Source: Leucaena leucocephala
Taxonomy: Eukaryota > Streptophyta > Magnoliopsida > Fabales > Fabaceae
Direction: 5' to 3'
NCBI GenBank assembly: GCA_037074615.1
Contig: CM073534.1
Span: forward strand, 7,808,861-7,872,860
Length of the DNA: 64,000 bases
Of this stretch, positions 10,996 to 23,560 are shown one piece after another; positions within the stretch are counted from its first letter, which is position 1, and every line of letters begins with the position of its first letter. The notes beneath the pieces are model-generated. The model was not told the origin of the DNA. It searched no databases and saw only the letters and a program-made list of their open reading frames with translations. A program made the position numbers and the translations under genes.

Positions 10996-12349
10996 CACTA
11001 TAAAAAAAAATAAAGTTTTAGTAATGACTTTTCAGCGAGACAAAAAATGTCGCCACTAAACATAGATTTTCAGTGGCTACTTTATTTGTTGTCGCTAAAA
11101 ATTGATTTTCAACAGTGACTTTATTTGTCACTGCTGAAAGTAAGACTTTTAATGAGGACATTATTTTGTCGTGGTTGAAAGTAAGGCTTTCTGTGGCGAC
11201 TTTTGTATCCTTCAAGTCTTCATACATTTTCCCCCCAATTTAGAGGGTTTAAAGCAACTACCTAATATATAGAAGTAAATTATTGAATAATGTCATTTTT
11301 AAATAATAAATAAAGGAATTTGACATGTTATTGTAGTAAGGAGAGATTATACAGATAATAATATAATGTCTATAAAAGAAGGAGATAAAGTAAGGGTATG
11401 TGCATGAGATATATATTATAAATGTGTGTCAATGAGCATAAGAGTTAGTATCTATGTGTTAGAGACAATGTGTAGGAAGAGATAGAGAGGGAGATGTGTG
11501 TGTAAGAGATATCAGGAGAAAGAATGGACATAAAATATATATATATATACATGATTAGTTACTATTGCATTTGCCCTTTATTGTTGCATTTCATATAACA
11601 TCCTAACTTTTATAAAAAGAATTTCTAAGTTATTATTGAATTTAAGAGTTTTTTTTTAAATTAAAAAGTATAAAAAGTGAAATTTTAGAGAAAGAATAAA
11701 GGAAAGAATAACCATTAAAAATATTTTGGGGTTAAGAAAAATTAAGAAAAAAAATCATAAAATGAGTATTTTGGAGGCTTAGAATATTATGAAAGAGTTT
11801 ATTTCCCCAAAAGAGACCAAAATAATTTAATAGCTATTTTTTAGGAATTAAAGACCTATTTTCTTAGAAAATTCAAGAAAAATAGTTAGAAGTTATCATT
11901 TGTCCATAATATTTTACAAAAATTCCCTAATAAGTTCAAGAAGCTATTGGGGAAAAATATCATTATTTTATTAAGTAGATTATTTCCTAAAAATTATTTG
12001 GTAAAAGTACGAATTTCAGCAGCAACTGTTTTTTGTCGGCGCTAAAAGTAATATTTTTAGAGGTGACTTTTTCTTATCGTCGCTGAAGGTGATCACTGTT
12101 TATTTTTCCAGCTCGCCTAAAAGAAACTGTGCTCACGCCAGCGTCCAAACACGTTGTCTCTTCAGTAAGGTCTAGCGTGAGATAGAGCGAAAGACATAGC
12201 GATTTTGCTGGAGAGTAATGGAGGTCATCGTCATGGGAAGAATGGTCAAAGAGTGTACACAATAGTAGATTTGTACTAAGTTGAGCCTTCTAATTTCACT
12301 CGTAGCTTTAGTTTTCTCGATCTGTGAGTTTTAGGGTTGATTTGGCTGA

Positions 12350-12770
12350 TGAAAATTAAAGTTTAGAAGGGAAAAAATTATTTTGGTGTTGTTTAGTGAA
12401 TTCCTAAGCTATCTGATGCTAAACCCATCGCTGTCATCTGTTCATGCACTGTCGAGTTTCTTCTTTTGGCTCTACAATTGAAGTCGCCGAAGGTGAGTTT
12501 TTCTTGCTATATTTCATCTTTGTCTTCTCGAATCTCTGATTTAAGATTGTTGAGCCCTACTAAATTAAAGATTAGAAGGGGAAACTTTTATGTTGATGTT
12601 ATTCAGTGAATTCCTAAGCTATCTAACACTAAACCCATCGCATCGTCTGTTCGTCCACTATCGAGTTTCTTCTTTTGGCTATGCAACTAAAGTCACTGAA
12701 GAAGGTGGGTCTTTCCTACTATATTTTATCTTTGTCTTCTCCAATCTCTGATTTGAGAGTGTTGGGTCGT
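12350..12770 (+). repeat. 210-bp tandem duplication
   Basis: Two diverged copies. The 17-mer gaattcctaagctatct is at about 12398 and 12608, and both copies continue through ctaaacccatcgc, gtcgagtttcttcttttggc and ctttgtcttctc. It lies between the CACTA subterminal repeats and the transposase remnant, where a leader or promoter would be expected. Confidence 0.8.
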
Positions 12771-13653
12771 ACCAAATTTGATTATTTCCTTCTTCTGGGT
12801 TTATGATGATTATATCAAATTTGGGTTTATTAAGATACTATAATATTATCGGTATTAACAATGAGAGAATAAGATACTCCAACATTAATAATCTTTCTTG
12901 GCCCTTATCTTGTCATTGGCTCACTTTCTTATCACCTACACTTTTCTTCCAGTGTGTTTGACCTTTGATTGAGCTTTGGCAATGTGAGAGAGAAGATATA
13001 TAGATAGATATTGAGATATATGTAGCTCACTTTGGTTGTTTTCAACATTTAGACCACTCTGATGTCTACATGTACAGGTGAACTCATGCTTCAATCTTGT
13101 CAGCAAAGAAATTAAACGTATAAACACAAGTTATATATAATTATCGAAGCCCCATTTAGTTTCTTGATCTTGTGTTTGATCATTCTGATGACATGGCGCC
13201 ACCAGTAAAGCTGAGAGAGATTGTCTCTTTTCATGTGTTTTATAATACATGGCATGCCTCAATCCTAGTAATTAATTAATTAATTCATTTGTATAATTTG
13301 GATATTAAAGTTGATGCTTCAAACTTTTCACAAACACGTACAATAATTTTAACCTTCTTTCCCACCCAGCAAATTTTTACGCACACACACATAAAAACTT
13401 GTTCAAGAGCCCTTTGCATGTTATGTAAAGTGCATAAGTGTATGTTGACTAGAAACAAAACGAAGAAAGGTTCAAGTGTAAAAACTAAGGATTTTGAATG
13501 CTAGCTTGTTGTTGAAAATGTATTATTGTTGTAGCCTTTATATATATGCAAAATGATTATATACAAGGCTTTCATATATATATATGCTTAACATACAAGA
13601 TATATAATATAGAAGATAAGATAATTTATTGGGTTTTGTTCATACAGAAATAA
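12771..13653. other. Non-coding interior of the CACTA region
   Basis: No domain seen. Short TA microsatellites near 13540-13600. ORFs here (for example 13289-13504) lack codon character. Confidence 0.35.
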
Positions 13654-14116
13654 GTAGGCCTGTGTTTGGATGTGTCAATTGGAGAAGAAGAATCTAATGA
13701 TAATGGTTAATGTTAACAAAGGGGATGATTAGGTGTCTGATATAGGATTAGCATAAAAAAGCAAAGGGGTTAAAGTGAGGAGGGATTATGCTTTTAGCAA
13801 CACAATCAAGCAAAGCATGATTCTTATTTTGGTTCTCAATGGCCACTTTTTTCCTTTTTGTTTATTTCTTCTTCTTCTTCTTTCCTAGGCTCTCTGTCTT
13901 ATATTTCGAGGACAAATGGCCACACAAGCCTTTTTCTTTACAAAGTTGGGACCAAGAGATAATATATATATCCTTCTATTCCTTTGTCCACTTTGGAGTA
14001 GTGAGAAAACAACAAAAACCTTCCCCCCATAATTATTCATTAAAATATGTTTGTTTTTATCATTACTAACATTTCATTTAATCCCCCTTCTTGGGGCCCA
14101 CATCTAAACACTGCCT
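13654..14116. repeat. Candidate MITE, imperfect ends
   Basis: The left end ggcctgtgtttggatgtg and the reverse complement of the right end (ggcagtgtttagatgtgg) pair over about 18 bp with one gap. TGTTTGGAT-type ends are common in Tourist-like or hAT-like MITEs. No clear target duplication; the ORF at 13839-14069 is low-complexity Phe-rich. Confidence 0.35.
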
Positions 14117-14744
14117 TTCAATGCAATTAATTAATTACACCATAAAAGCAAAAGCATAAGAACTGCTATTAGTGTTCCACACACACAGTTTGAATTTTAA
14201 CTATGTGCAACTATTAAATATATCATCTTAATGTTATTTTTGTTTTTATGCATATACCCCCAACTTTGATTGATATATAGATAATCTCCTTATGTGCGGA
14301 TAAATAATATTTATTAAAGATAGTGGTGCTACTTACTGTGGTATAGATAGCATGTTTTCTTTTTGTAAGGAAGTATCTACATGTAGGCTGTAGCCCAGAG
14401 AGAACTTTCCAGAAAATTCCAATCCCTCTAACTATCCCCAATATTTCTTTTTTCAAAAAGTAAATATTGCACAAGTATTACCTATTGTCTTAAAAAAGAT
14501 GAGCTTATTGCTCTTTAACATGTATATATATTATTCATCTTGAATCAGGGGGTTCATCTTGAATATGCAATTTCTATTGTATCCCCACTTTCTTAACATC
14601 TCAACTTTATTAGGTTGGTTTCTATTCTTGTATTTGAATTTTGCTTGGATAATTATATTTACTGTACTAAATCTCTCTTCATGTACTAATATGTTTGTTG
14701 GATTTTCTTGTTGTATACTAGGATTAACTTTTTAGGGAATATAA

Positions 14745-16400
14745 ATGGATAAAAGTTGGCTACATATTAAAGATAAAGGCAACTTATCATATATTAAAGG
14801 AGTAGATGCTTTTCTAGAATGGGCATTTAGTCAACCTAGCGGGGTAAATCAAATACGTTGCCATTGTAAAAGATGCATGAATGTTATATTTAAAGTGAGA
14901 AGAGATATTAAGACGGACTTATTGAGCAAGAATTTTTGGAAAAGTTACAATGTGTGGGAGTTGCATGGAGAAATTGAAAAATTTAAGATATTGTTGAACT
15001 TCCAGTCATGACCTAGAAAATGATACTGATAATGAGAACTTTGTGAGGGTGGTATGTGATGCATATGGAGTTTCATGTGTGGATTATATAAATACTAGCG
15101 ACTATGGGAGTGAAGAGCCTAATGTTCAGGCTAAAAGGTTCTTTGACTTATTAAAAGATACTAAAACTGAACTTTATCCAGGTTATGTGAAGATATTTAA
15201 ACTTTCTTTTATTATAAAGTTGCTTCAAGTAAAGTGCCTTAACCATTGGAGTAATAAATCTATGGATGTGTGTTGTTGGGCTTGTTAAAAGAAGTTTTCC
15301 CAAAAGGGGCTTTAGTGCCAGACTCATTCTATGAAGCTAAGAAGATAAATTGTGATATGAGTTTAGATTATCATAAAATTGATGCTTGTGAGAATGATTG
15401 CATATTGTATTGGGGAGAGTACACAAATGCATAATCATGTCCTATGTGTAAGATGCCTAGATGGAAGTTAGACAAACATAAAGGGAAATTGTTCCACATA
15501 AAGTCTTGAGGCATTTTTCCATAACACCTAGGCTACAAAGACTTTATATGTCAAGAGATACAACTAAAGAAATGAGGTGGCAAAAGGAGAAATACTCAAA
15601 TGATGATATACTAAGACATCCAGTTGATTCTTTAGCTTAGAAACACTTTGACCACCAATACCCTAACTTCTCTACTGATCCAAGAAGTGTTCAATTGGGT
15701 TTAGCAAGTGATGGGTTTCAACCTTTTAGGAATATGAGTGCCAATCATAGTATTTGACCTGTTGTCTTAGTGTCATATAACTTGCCACCATGGTTTTGTA
15801 TAAAAATCCCATACTTTATGATGACACTTCTTATTCTTGGTCTAAAGTGTCCAAGTGATGAAATAGATGTTTACCTCCCACCAATGATTGAGGAGTTGAA
15901 ACAATTGTGGGAAATAGGGGTACAGACATATCGTGCAGATTGTCAATTAAATTTTATCATGCATGCAGCAATATTATGGACTATAAATGATTTTCCCGCG
16001 TATGGAAACCTTTCAGGGTGGTTAACTAAAAGTAAACTTGCATGTCCATGTTACCATAAAGACATACATTGTATTTCGATAAGGAGCAAGTTGTCTTACA
16101 TGGGGCATATGTGCTTTCTTCCATAAAATCACCTATGGCGTAAAAATAAGGTATCATTTGATGGTAAAGAAGAGTATATGGATACACCAGTTCCATTAAA
16201 TATAGATGAAGTACTTAAACAACTAGAACACTTGGGTGATGTGTTATTTGGGAAGGGTACAAAATGAAAGCGTCATATACATAATAATGTTTACAATTGG
16301 AGGAAAAGAAGTATTTTTTTTCAATTGCCTTATTTGAAGAACTTGCTAATACGACATAATCTTGATATAATGCATACAGTGGAATAGTGGAGAAAGCAAA
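14745..16400 (+). pseudogene. TNP2-type CACTA transposase remnant
   Basis: Transposase that would excise and insert CACTA elements. 14745-15008 reads MDKSWLHIKDKGNLSYIKGV and then FLEWAF and IRCHCKRCMN: the transposase-associated N-terminal domain, with its Cys/His ligands visible. 15043-15285 continues with VQAKRFFDLLKDTKTELYPG. The catalytic TNP2 (Transposase_21) part follows with frameshifts: YNLPPWFCIKIPYFMM, LILGLKCPSDEIDVYLPPMI, then IMHAAILWTINDFPAYGNLS and WLTKSKLACPCYHKD up to 16126. It fades at the DIMHTVE block near 16375. Numerous stops; dead. Confidence 0.85.
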
Positions 16401-16450
16401 GGAATTATCAATATTATGTAATGCTATTTTGCAACTACTACATTAAGCAG

Positions 16451-17909
16451 CCTGCATTACGTAAAATGTTATATATTAAGAATAATGCAGAATTTTTCAA
16501 CTTATAATCAATTTGTTATCATTCATCAATTGAAAACCATGATTCACACTTCAAAAAAGAGATTTTTTTAATCATCCATCTATTTTCTTACTGCAGTTAT
16601 ACCTCTTGTTCTTATTTTGTATGTGTGTGTGATACTTTTGTCCTTCGCAATCTCGAAAGCAAAACCATACAAATGAATTGTTGCTTTACACTAAAAGTAG
16701 TTTCTAAGCACTGCATATCAATGTGAAAACTGAAAGCATACATCATTAACGTTGGGTTTAGCTTTACATTGTATCTCTTTTTCACATAAGCAGCATTGTT
16801 GTTTATGTGCATTATTCATGCAGTGTCCTATGTTCAACTACCAATAAGAAATATTGTATGCTTATTGTAGATTATTGGAAAAAAAGAATTGCATTGGACA
16901 CTGATTCACAGCTACATAAACCAATTCATTTTAACTTCAAGAAGTAATTAAATTTGCACGGAAAGGATAAAATCAAGTTGAGGAATAATCTCTCTAAAGT
17001 CTAAGCATTGTGTGCCATCCATCTTTCATGATCTAATATCGAATGACTGATGATGTAAAAGGAAGAGAAGCCTAAAAGAAGCAATCAATAAAGTACAAAA
17101 GAAGTACCTCATTAGGCGTGGACCACACTTCAATAACTGAATTTCTTTGATAGTTGTAGACACAGTGAGAATCCCACGAATGACAACTTCGTTAAAACGC
17201 CTTTCAAACAAGAGCAAACACTATATCAGTCTATTTCCATTGAAATTTACTGGATCACTAATTTAACTATGAAAAAAGAGAAAGGTTCTAGGAATAGAGA
17301 TGAAGCCTCCAATACTTAGAAACAAAGTGCATTGATGACTTACCTAATTTCTAACCCATAATCTTCCTTATAATCCTAAATGCAAAGTGAGCTTCGACTA
17401 TGATAAGGCATGTGTCTGATTTGAGTTTGGATAGTACTGGAATGAGCTATGACAATCTTCGATGGCAACCAGGCGAGTGCATCTTGAAGGAGTATGAGTC
17501 AATCTTAAGCTTTAGGGAAGAAATGCTTGAAGTCTCTCGCTTTTCTTCAACAATTTTCAAGGCTAATTTCGTATTTTCATCCAAATTTACAATGGATAGA
17601 TTGGACCTCTGCCTAATTTGTCATTTTAGATATTCAGATGCCCAAATTATCATTTCCAAATTTACATGGGCTTTTCTTATCTCTTTCCCAACACACAAAC
17701 GCTTATTTTTTTCCTTTTTGTTTAATATTTTTATTATATTGGCTGCAAACACACATCTTGAATGAATTATATAATTTCTCAAATTTACATTATTTATACT
17801 ATATGAATTATGATGGATAAAGATAGGTGTTTGAAATATGATTTTAGCTATTTAAAATAAATTTGAATAAATAAATTTCAATATATCCGATATTTTTTAA
17901 GTAATATTT
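16451..17909. other. Unassigned stretch between CACTA remnant and MITE copy
   Basis: 16450-17000 is non-coding. 17000-17780 has somewhat higher GC and a 121-codon ORF (17400-17762), but I recognise no family and its composition is mixed, with LFFSFLFN-type low complexity at the end. Possibly exon debris. Confidence 0.3.
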
Positions 17910-18205
17910 TTTCATGGGATAGTTGTTAATATAAACAACAATTTGTAATTGTCTAAAAATTTAATATACTTTTTCCATCTTTATCCCCAATTAATTGCAT
18001 ATCTCTTTCACTTCTTTTTAGGATCCATTCTCTTTCATCTCTTTTCCTACTCATTCAATTTCCCATCTATCTTCCATATAAATAAATGTATATTTGGGAA
18101 AAAGTTATACTTATGACACATTTATTATTTTTAACTAATTTTAACTTACGTGATTTGGAAAGTTGTTTCTTATAAAAATATGAGAGAGTATATTTTAATT
18201 TTAAA
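17910..18205 (+). repeat. Dispersed MITE-like repeat, copy 1
   Basis: Shares ordered blocks with 31880-32145 (same strand) and 28160-28380 (opposite strand): aaaatttaatatactttttc, atctttatccc, atctctttcac, ttttaactaattttaac and cttataaaaatatgagagag. Short inverted ends of the TTATAAgTAATAAC kind are visible in the second copy. Non-coding. Confidence 0.55.
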
Positions 18206-18712
18206 AGAGGTTTATTAAAGTAGAAGAAATGTTTTTATAATTAAAAGTATAATCTTTAATGCATATAAATGATATTAAAATCCAAGGTATCCATTTAATT
18301 AAAGTAAGGTCCCAAGAAATTCTCGTTCCACTCTTACTCATACTTCTTTTATCATTTGATCTGTAAAATAGTTAACTAATATTGCAATAGTTAACTAACA
18401 TAATAAAATAGTTTGAAAACCGGCATGCCCTAGTTTATATCCATGTAAAGAAGACAAAATCACATGATTTATGTTTTCAGTCATTGCTTGCTTATATTGT
18501 ATGAAAATAGTTTATAAAAAATCATTGGAACAAACCTTAAATTTCTACTGCTATTTTATTTTTTATGTGTCCCTTCAATATGAATGTACTTGATTATCAA
18601 TATCCTTAAAATGTATCCTACAGATTATAAACTTTTGATCCTATCAGTGGGTTTTATTTATTTCTCCAATGCAGGAAATGGGATGATCCTCCAAATTCTG
18701 TTAGAGTCTTTA

Positions 18713-18822
18713 AATCAAGAATCCAACCATGCAAACAGCATCATATAATCATCCTTTATTCTATGTCAATCAAGAATCCAACCATGCAAACAACATCATA
18801 TAATCATCCTTTATTCTATGTC
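18713..18822 (+). repeat. 55-bp tandem duplication at the start of the TGD1-like pseudogene
   Basis: aatcaagaatccaaccatgc and the following 35 bp occur at 18713-18767 and again at 18768-18822, differing at only one or two sites. Each copy contains an ATG (18729 and 18784) that would start the pseudogene. Confidence 0.9.
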
Positions 18823-19015
18823 ACTTGCAGGCGTTTACTCTCATTCCCTGGTTCTTTGTTATTTGTATGATGTTTGTTTCATTACAATTTATGTTAATTG
18901 GCTTACATATGAACCATATTGCAAAAACTTTGTCTCAAATGTGAAGACTAGTTCAGTGAGCTCTCCTACTTCGAATTACTCTCAACTGGTCCCCAAATGT
19001 GCATTCAATATGAGA
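18784..19015 (+). pseudogene. TGD1: TGD1-like pseudogene, N-terminal part left of the CACTA insertion
   Basis: TGD1 is the permease of the chloroplast inner-envelope TGD lipid importer. ATG 18784 opens MQTTSYNHPLFYVTCRRLL and breaks after about 28 codons at TGA. A shifted frame then runs CKNFVSNVKTSSVSSPTSN to KCAFNMR and stops being gene-like exactly where CACTA sequence begins at 19016. The Ser/Thr-rich, acid-poor composition fits a plastid transit peptide. The link to the second part (25149-26098) rests on the AGA target duplication, matching orientation, and the MQT start I recall for plant TGD1 proteins. No introns are needed within this piece. Confidence 0.6.
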
Positions 19016-19039
19016 CACTACTAGAAAAAAGTCGTATAA

Positions 19040-19330
19040 CACAGTTAAAAGTTACATTTCGCGGTAATGTTTTGACCGTAGTGAATTCTACTGCCATTAT
19101 ATGTCTAGTTTTTTATCGTGGCTGGAAAACCGCCATTAAATATAATATTTTAATGACAATTTTATAAAAGTTGCCATTATATATTTAGTATTTTATGGTA
19201 GTTTCCAGTACAACTGCCATTAGAATTTAACCATATAACAATGATTTTTATTTTAACCGCTGTTATAGTATATACGTGTAACAACGATTTTAAGAAAAAT
19301 CGCCGTTAAATGTTTAATTTTTTTAATTTT
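19040..19330. repeat. Left subterminal repeats of CACTA element 1
   Basis: Short motifs close to taacagcggtt / aaccgccattaaa alternate in both orientations (cagttaaaagttacat, gaccgtagtgaattctactg, ggaaaaccgccattaaat, accgctgttatag, atcgccgttaaatg). Such arrays bind CACTA-encoded proteins in characterised elements. Confidence 0.7.
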
Positions 19331-19439
19331 CCCATCTATACTGTCCTGTATTTGCCATAATGAAGACCACTTGTAGGCAGCAAATTAAGTAAGCAATGGA
19401 AGAACCCAAATTAAATGTCAATATATAGTAATAATTTAA

Positions 19440-22270
19440 TTCAAATTCTTATTGTACAAGCATACATAAACATATATTATACAATCATATATACACACGA
19501 AATAGATGCTTGATTAAGGCAAGTTCTTCAGTATGGTTTTTGCCAAAGCTTCCATCATTGAGATAATTTGATCATTTTCAAAGCTCCTTTTGTTTTGCTT
19601 GAACAACTGAAAGTTAGAAGTAATAGGTAAATACATACCAGATGTGGTAAATTGAAAAAGTCTAAATATTAATCACTCATACTTCATGTAAGCTATCCGT
19701 AATCGCTATCTCAATGATCTGAAGCATATATTAGATTATATAATATCCACACTCAACACTGCATCGTTGATGAATGTACTAACAAAATAGAAAAATACAA
19801 AGCACATTAGTGACTGAAACTGAAAAACTGAAACTTAATTATTTTAAAAAGTACTTACTCAAGGATAAATCTATTAAGGATTAAGACTAACGGAATGCCA
19901 CTGACCAAGTGGAAGCCTTGCATAACCCTATCTCCATTTGAAAAAAATTTATATGATATAACTTAGTAAACTTTTATATTAACAAATATATGAAAAAAAA
20001 CTCACATATTGATGATGGATGAAATCACAGTATCTAGCAGTCCAAACAATGAATCAAACTAGTATACCATATTAGCTTCAAGGGCTATGACAAACAGATT
20101 CCAATACGTACTACAAAATATGGACAATGTTATATATGAATGTAGAGTAATATGTATGAATGTACCAAGTATAAGAGTATACTTACCCTTTAATGTAAGG
20201 TGAAAAATATATCTTCCTCCTTATACGGGGCATAATGTTGACCATGTACATAATCCTTTAGGTCTTATCAGTGCCTATCTCTTAAACACATTGAGGACAC
20301 ATGAAGCCATATGTGTCTCCTTTTGCTTCTTCTAAGCATCTCTGATAGAAGTGGCTATTACATATAGAGAAATGAGCCAGTACTGCATGAATGGTTAAAT
20401 ATAAAGTATTAAAACAAAGTTGCAACTTACTATATGGCACACTGGATAATTGTTGAATCCAACTACTAAAAATTGAGGAATTGCACTATGTCATTCCTGT
20501 CTAGGTGAATTTGGAAATCTCTTGTATGGTCAAAACCCCAGATAGAATTGTGAAACTAAGTGCTTTCACTAATCCTCTTGCCATATAGTGTAGCATTGAT
20601 ATAGCAAAATATCTCAAGGATATGTTCTTAGGAAGAGGTATGGGTTAATCTACTTTCGCTTTCTAAACCCTGGGTTTCTGTGGCATCTTTTCTGGTATGA
20701 CCCGCTTTCTCAATTTGATCAGTTGTGTTGCCCACATAATATTCCGCTTTCTTGTGTGGTTCTTTATGCACTCTACTGTGGCCTTGACATTGCCTTCAGG
20801 AATTGATTTATAGTAAAGTGTTTTAGCATTCTAGTACAGGGTACCACGAGTAACGAAGGATGTAGTCCCTTGGTCTGTCATAATGTAGAGACCATATTTT
20901 TCCCCATCGTCCTCCGTCTGCTCAGGGGTAGGGTCAAGACTAGATGGTGGGGAGACAAACTCTCCTTATTGGCATTGCCCTTCCCCTAGTCATCGCAGGA
21001 CCTTAAAAATATAAACAAAATTAGTCAAGATAAAATACATGTTAAATATTCATTAGTAATAAGTAAATGAATATGTTTTACCTCTATACTTTTTTCAGGA
21101 AGCCCATCATCATCATCTCCTAATAGAGCTTGGCATCCAAGAGTTGTTCGACTCTAGCATCCACTTTGTTGCTTATCTTGGCCAACTTCACTTGATGCTC
21201 TACTTTAAGTTCATCTCGAACCTTTTGCACCTGGTCTTGAAGCATGTATGCAAAGGGCATGCTTCTTCTTCAAGATGCGAAGCCAAAAAAGTCTTTGTTT
21301 ATGACTCTTTTGGGCCCCCCTCTTACTTGAACTAGGTGGTCAGGGGTCCCAATTGCATTCTTCAAGATGTCTATTATTTTTTCAAGAATGAAATACCCTT
21401 GGGATGCTTGTTTCTCTATTGCATCCTATAACTTATACAAGTTACCGAGTTAAATAAATTAAAGAGTAAGTAATAGAATATAAATTTTTAGTTTTAAAAT
21501 TAGTTACTTATAATCCTTTCAACAACTGAAGTAACCTCTAGAGTGATATATTGTTCCTTCATCCTCGCAGCCTTCTATTTTTGTTAACAAGATGGACACT
21601 AGATGCTGATGGATGAAGAAGGGTATGATGTAGTTGCTGTTTTTGCAGCCTCCAACTGCTCTTGCATCATTTTCTCTCAATGACATTATACCCTTTTCAA
21701 GACATATAGTGCTAGTACACATTCTTCTTGGCTATTTCTAGATTTCTCTTACAAATAGCCTATGAAAATGAAATGAAGTTACATTAGTTGATTAAAATGT
21801 ACATTCATTAGTAACTAAGTTAATTAAAACCTTATAAGTAGTATTTTAACGCCGTTGATGAAATAATGTTCAAGCTTTGTCATTAACATTAGGGTATGTG
21901 TCCTTCGGATGCTCCCTTATCTTGCTGCCTCAGAGGTAGTCATTCGCAAGGTTCAACTTAAATTCCTTCCACCATTCATTGCATTTCTTTAAGAATAACT
22001 AAATTAATTAGGTGAAAAATAGAATTAGAAATATACCAAAATATCCTCCTAAATCATATCCTAGTCTTTCTAATCGACTGATCTCCAGTTAGGGTTCATA
22101 ATGCTAATCTTATCATGTACTATATGGTTGACATAACAAGGCTAGCCTATTTTGACCAATTGTTTTCATATCAATATCAAACTCAACTGGCTACCTTGTG
22201 GATTTGAACCCTCATCTGTCCTAGAGATCCATTTCATACGGCTCGGGCCTTTTTCTCTTTTCTTCCCAGA
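19440..22270 (-). pseudogene. CACTA accessory ORF (Ptta/En/Spm, Transposase_24-type) remnant
   Basis: Collinear on the same strand with 53000-56200 in CACTA element 3, for example the shared stretch gtactaacaaaatagaaaaa near 19785 and 53470. Reading the minus strand at 22030-22250 gives shifted pieces including DEG and FDIDMKTIGQNRL followed by the IVH-DKISIM-NW block, the N-terminal pattern of plant CACTA ORFs. Stops in every frame; no intact exon. Confidence 0.65.
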
Positions 22271-22469
22271 TTAACATAAACCTAAACTTGTTGAACCTGA
22301 AATATCCATGCTCTTTAGAAAAACAATGAATAAAGTTAAGAATATGATATGACTAATAGCACACTTGAAGTAAAATATATATGCTCTGGTCCTAATAGCA
22401 CACATGAATATGCTCAGTTTTTTAGCAAGAAAACAATTCATTCAATTTTCCAATAACAAAATGTTAGAT

Positions 22470-23560
22470 TTAATTATGTTTTGATGATGTCAAAAAAATT
22501 CAATGATTAAATTATTTCTGTGCTTTAATGATGTCAAAAGTGATTAAAAATAATTCAAAGTGTTTCAGCATTTAAAATATGTTAAAAAGAAAAACTAAAG
22601 GAGTTAATCGATTAGTCAATCGATTAATGAGTATCAATTGATCGATTAATGTAAGAAAAATGTTATGTGAATATTAATTAATCGATTAATGAGTGTTCTT
22701 TAATCGATGAAGTGTTCGATTAATATCATAAGATAACTTTCTTGAATTGAAAATATAAGTCAATTAATCGATTAGGTATTCGATTAGTTAAGATTAATTG
22801 ATTAGATGTTCGATTAATCCATTGAGACTAATTTTTCCTTTAAACAAAAATAACTCTATTAATCGATTAGATATTTGATTAATTTACATTAATCTATTGA
22901 CTGTTCGATTAATCAGTAGAGAATCAATTTATGAAATTAAAATATAAATTAATTAATCGATTAATTTATATTAATGGATTAGTTAATCGATTAACTCCAT
23001 ATATTTCAAATATCTTTCTCTGTTTGTGTTAAAATTAATTGAATCTCTCTTTGAGCTTTATATGATTGTTTCAGATATGAAATATACATATGTCTCCACA
23101 TTCTTCATTATATATCTTTTGAGATACTTATTGCATTATATATGATTGAAATTTCTGATCAATGTAATGCTCTATTTTATGTTTCTTTTATTAATTAAAA
23201 CATTAATCGAATTAATGATAATTAATCGATTAGTTAATCAATTAATATAGTATACTTTTTTGAAAGCCTTATTAACTTGTTTATAACCTTAGTCTTTACC
23301 AACGACTTGATAACTAATAGTTTATACACTTACTCAATGATTTAATTATTGACAAATCTTTTGAGGTTGAGTGTGTTTAGAAAAGGCTAAGAGTTTGAAA
23401 TGATGAAGGATGCGCCAACGTAAACTTGCTACTTCAGGCAAAGCATTAAATGCTCACTTATTCGTCAATGACTAACATTGCCTTCACTCTAACGGTTACA
23501 AATATGAGTATAACGGCTACCAACTGAAGTAAATGTTATTTAAAGACTTGGGCATTGATG
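22470..23560 (+). repeat. AT-rich LTR-like insertion with ATTAATCGATT palindromes
   Basis: Begins near tgttagatttaattatg and gttttgatgatgtc, and is packed with more than a dozen variants of ttaatcgattaa between 22600 and 23240. It ends with aacggctaccaac and a Ttatttaaag stretch. This resembles plant Copia LTRs whose U3 starts with TTTTGATGATGAC. It has no counterpart in the homologous CACTA element 3, so it is probably a later insertion. Exact boundaries and target duplication were not found. Confidence 0.5.

Larger units (their letters stand above)
10996..16450 (+). mobile_element. Left portion of a CACTA (En/Spm) element, right end not found
   Basis: Starts CACTATAAAAAAAAATAAAG at 10996. 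It is followed by subterminal repeats of a tgtcgc(c/t)(a/g)ctaaa-type motif spaced about 40 bp (11030-11210) and again at 12010-12095. This alternation of sense and antisense short motifs is typical of CACTA ends. A TNP2-type transposase remnant on the same strand (14745-16400) fits inside. I searched downstream by eye for a matching ..TATAGTG end before 19015 and found none, so the element is truncated or its right end has decayed. A possible MITE (13654-14116) lies inside it. Confidence 0.55.

Noticed and set aside
13839..14069. 76-codon ORF starting MATFFLFVYFFFFFF
   Set aside because: Low-complexity Phe run from a TTC repeat inside a possible MITE.
17400..17762. 121-codon ORF as a gene
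   Set aside because: No ATG context, splice sites or domain. The second half is hydrophobic low-complexity text in AT-rich DNA.
22600..23240. A CRISPR-like or regular repeat array from the ATTAATCGATT motifs
   Set aside because: Spacing is irregular, motifs vary, and this is plant nuclear DNA; it fits a diverged LTR.
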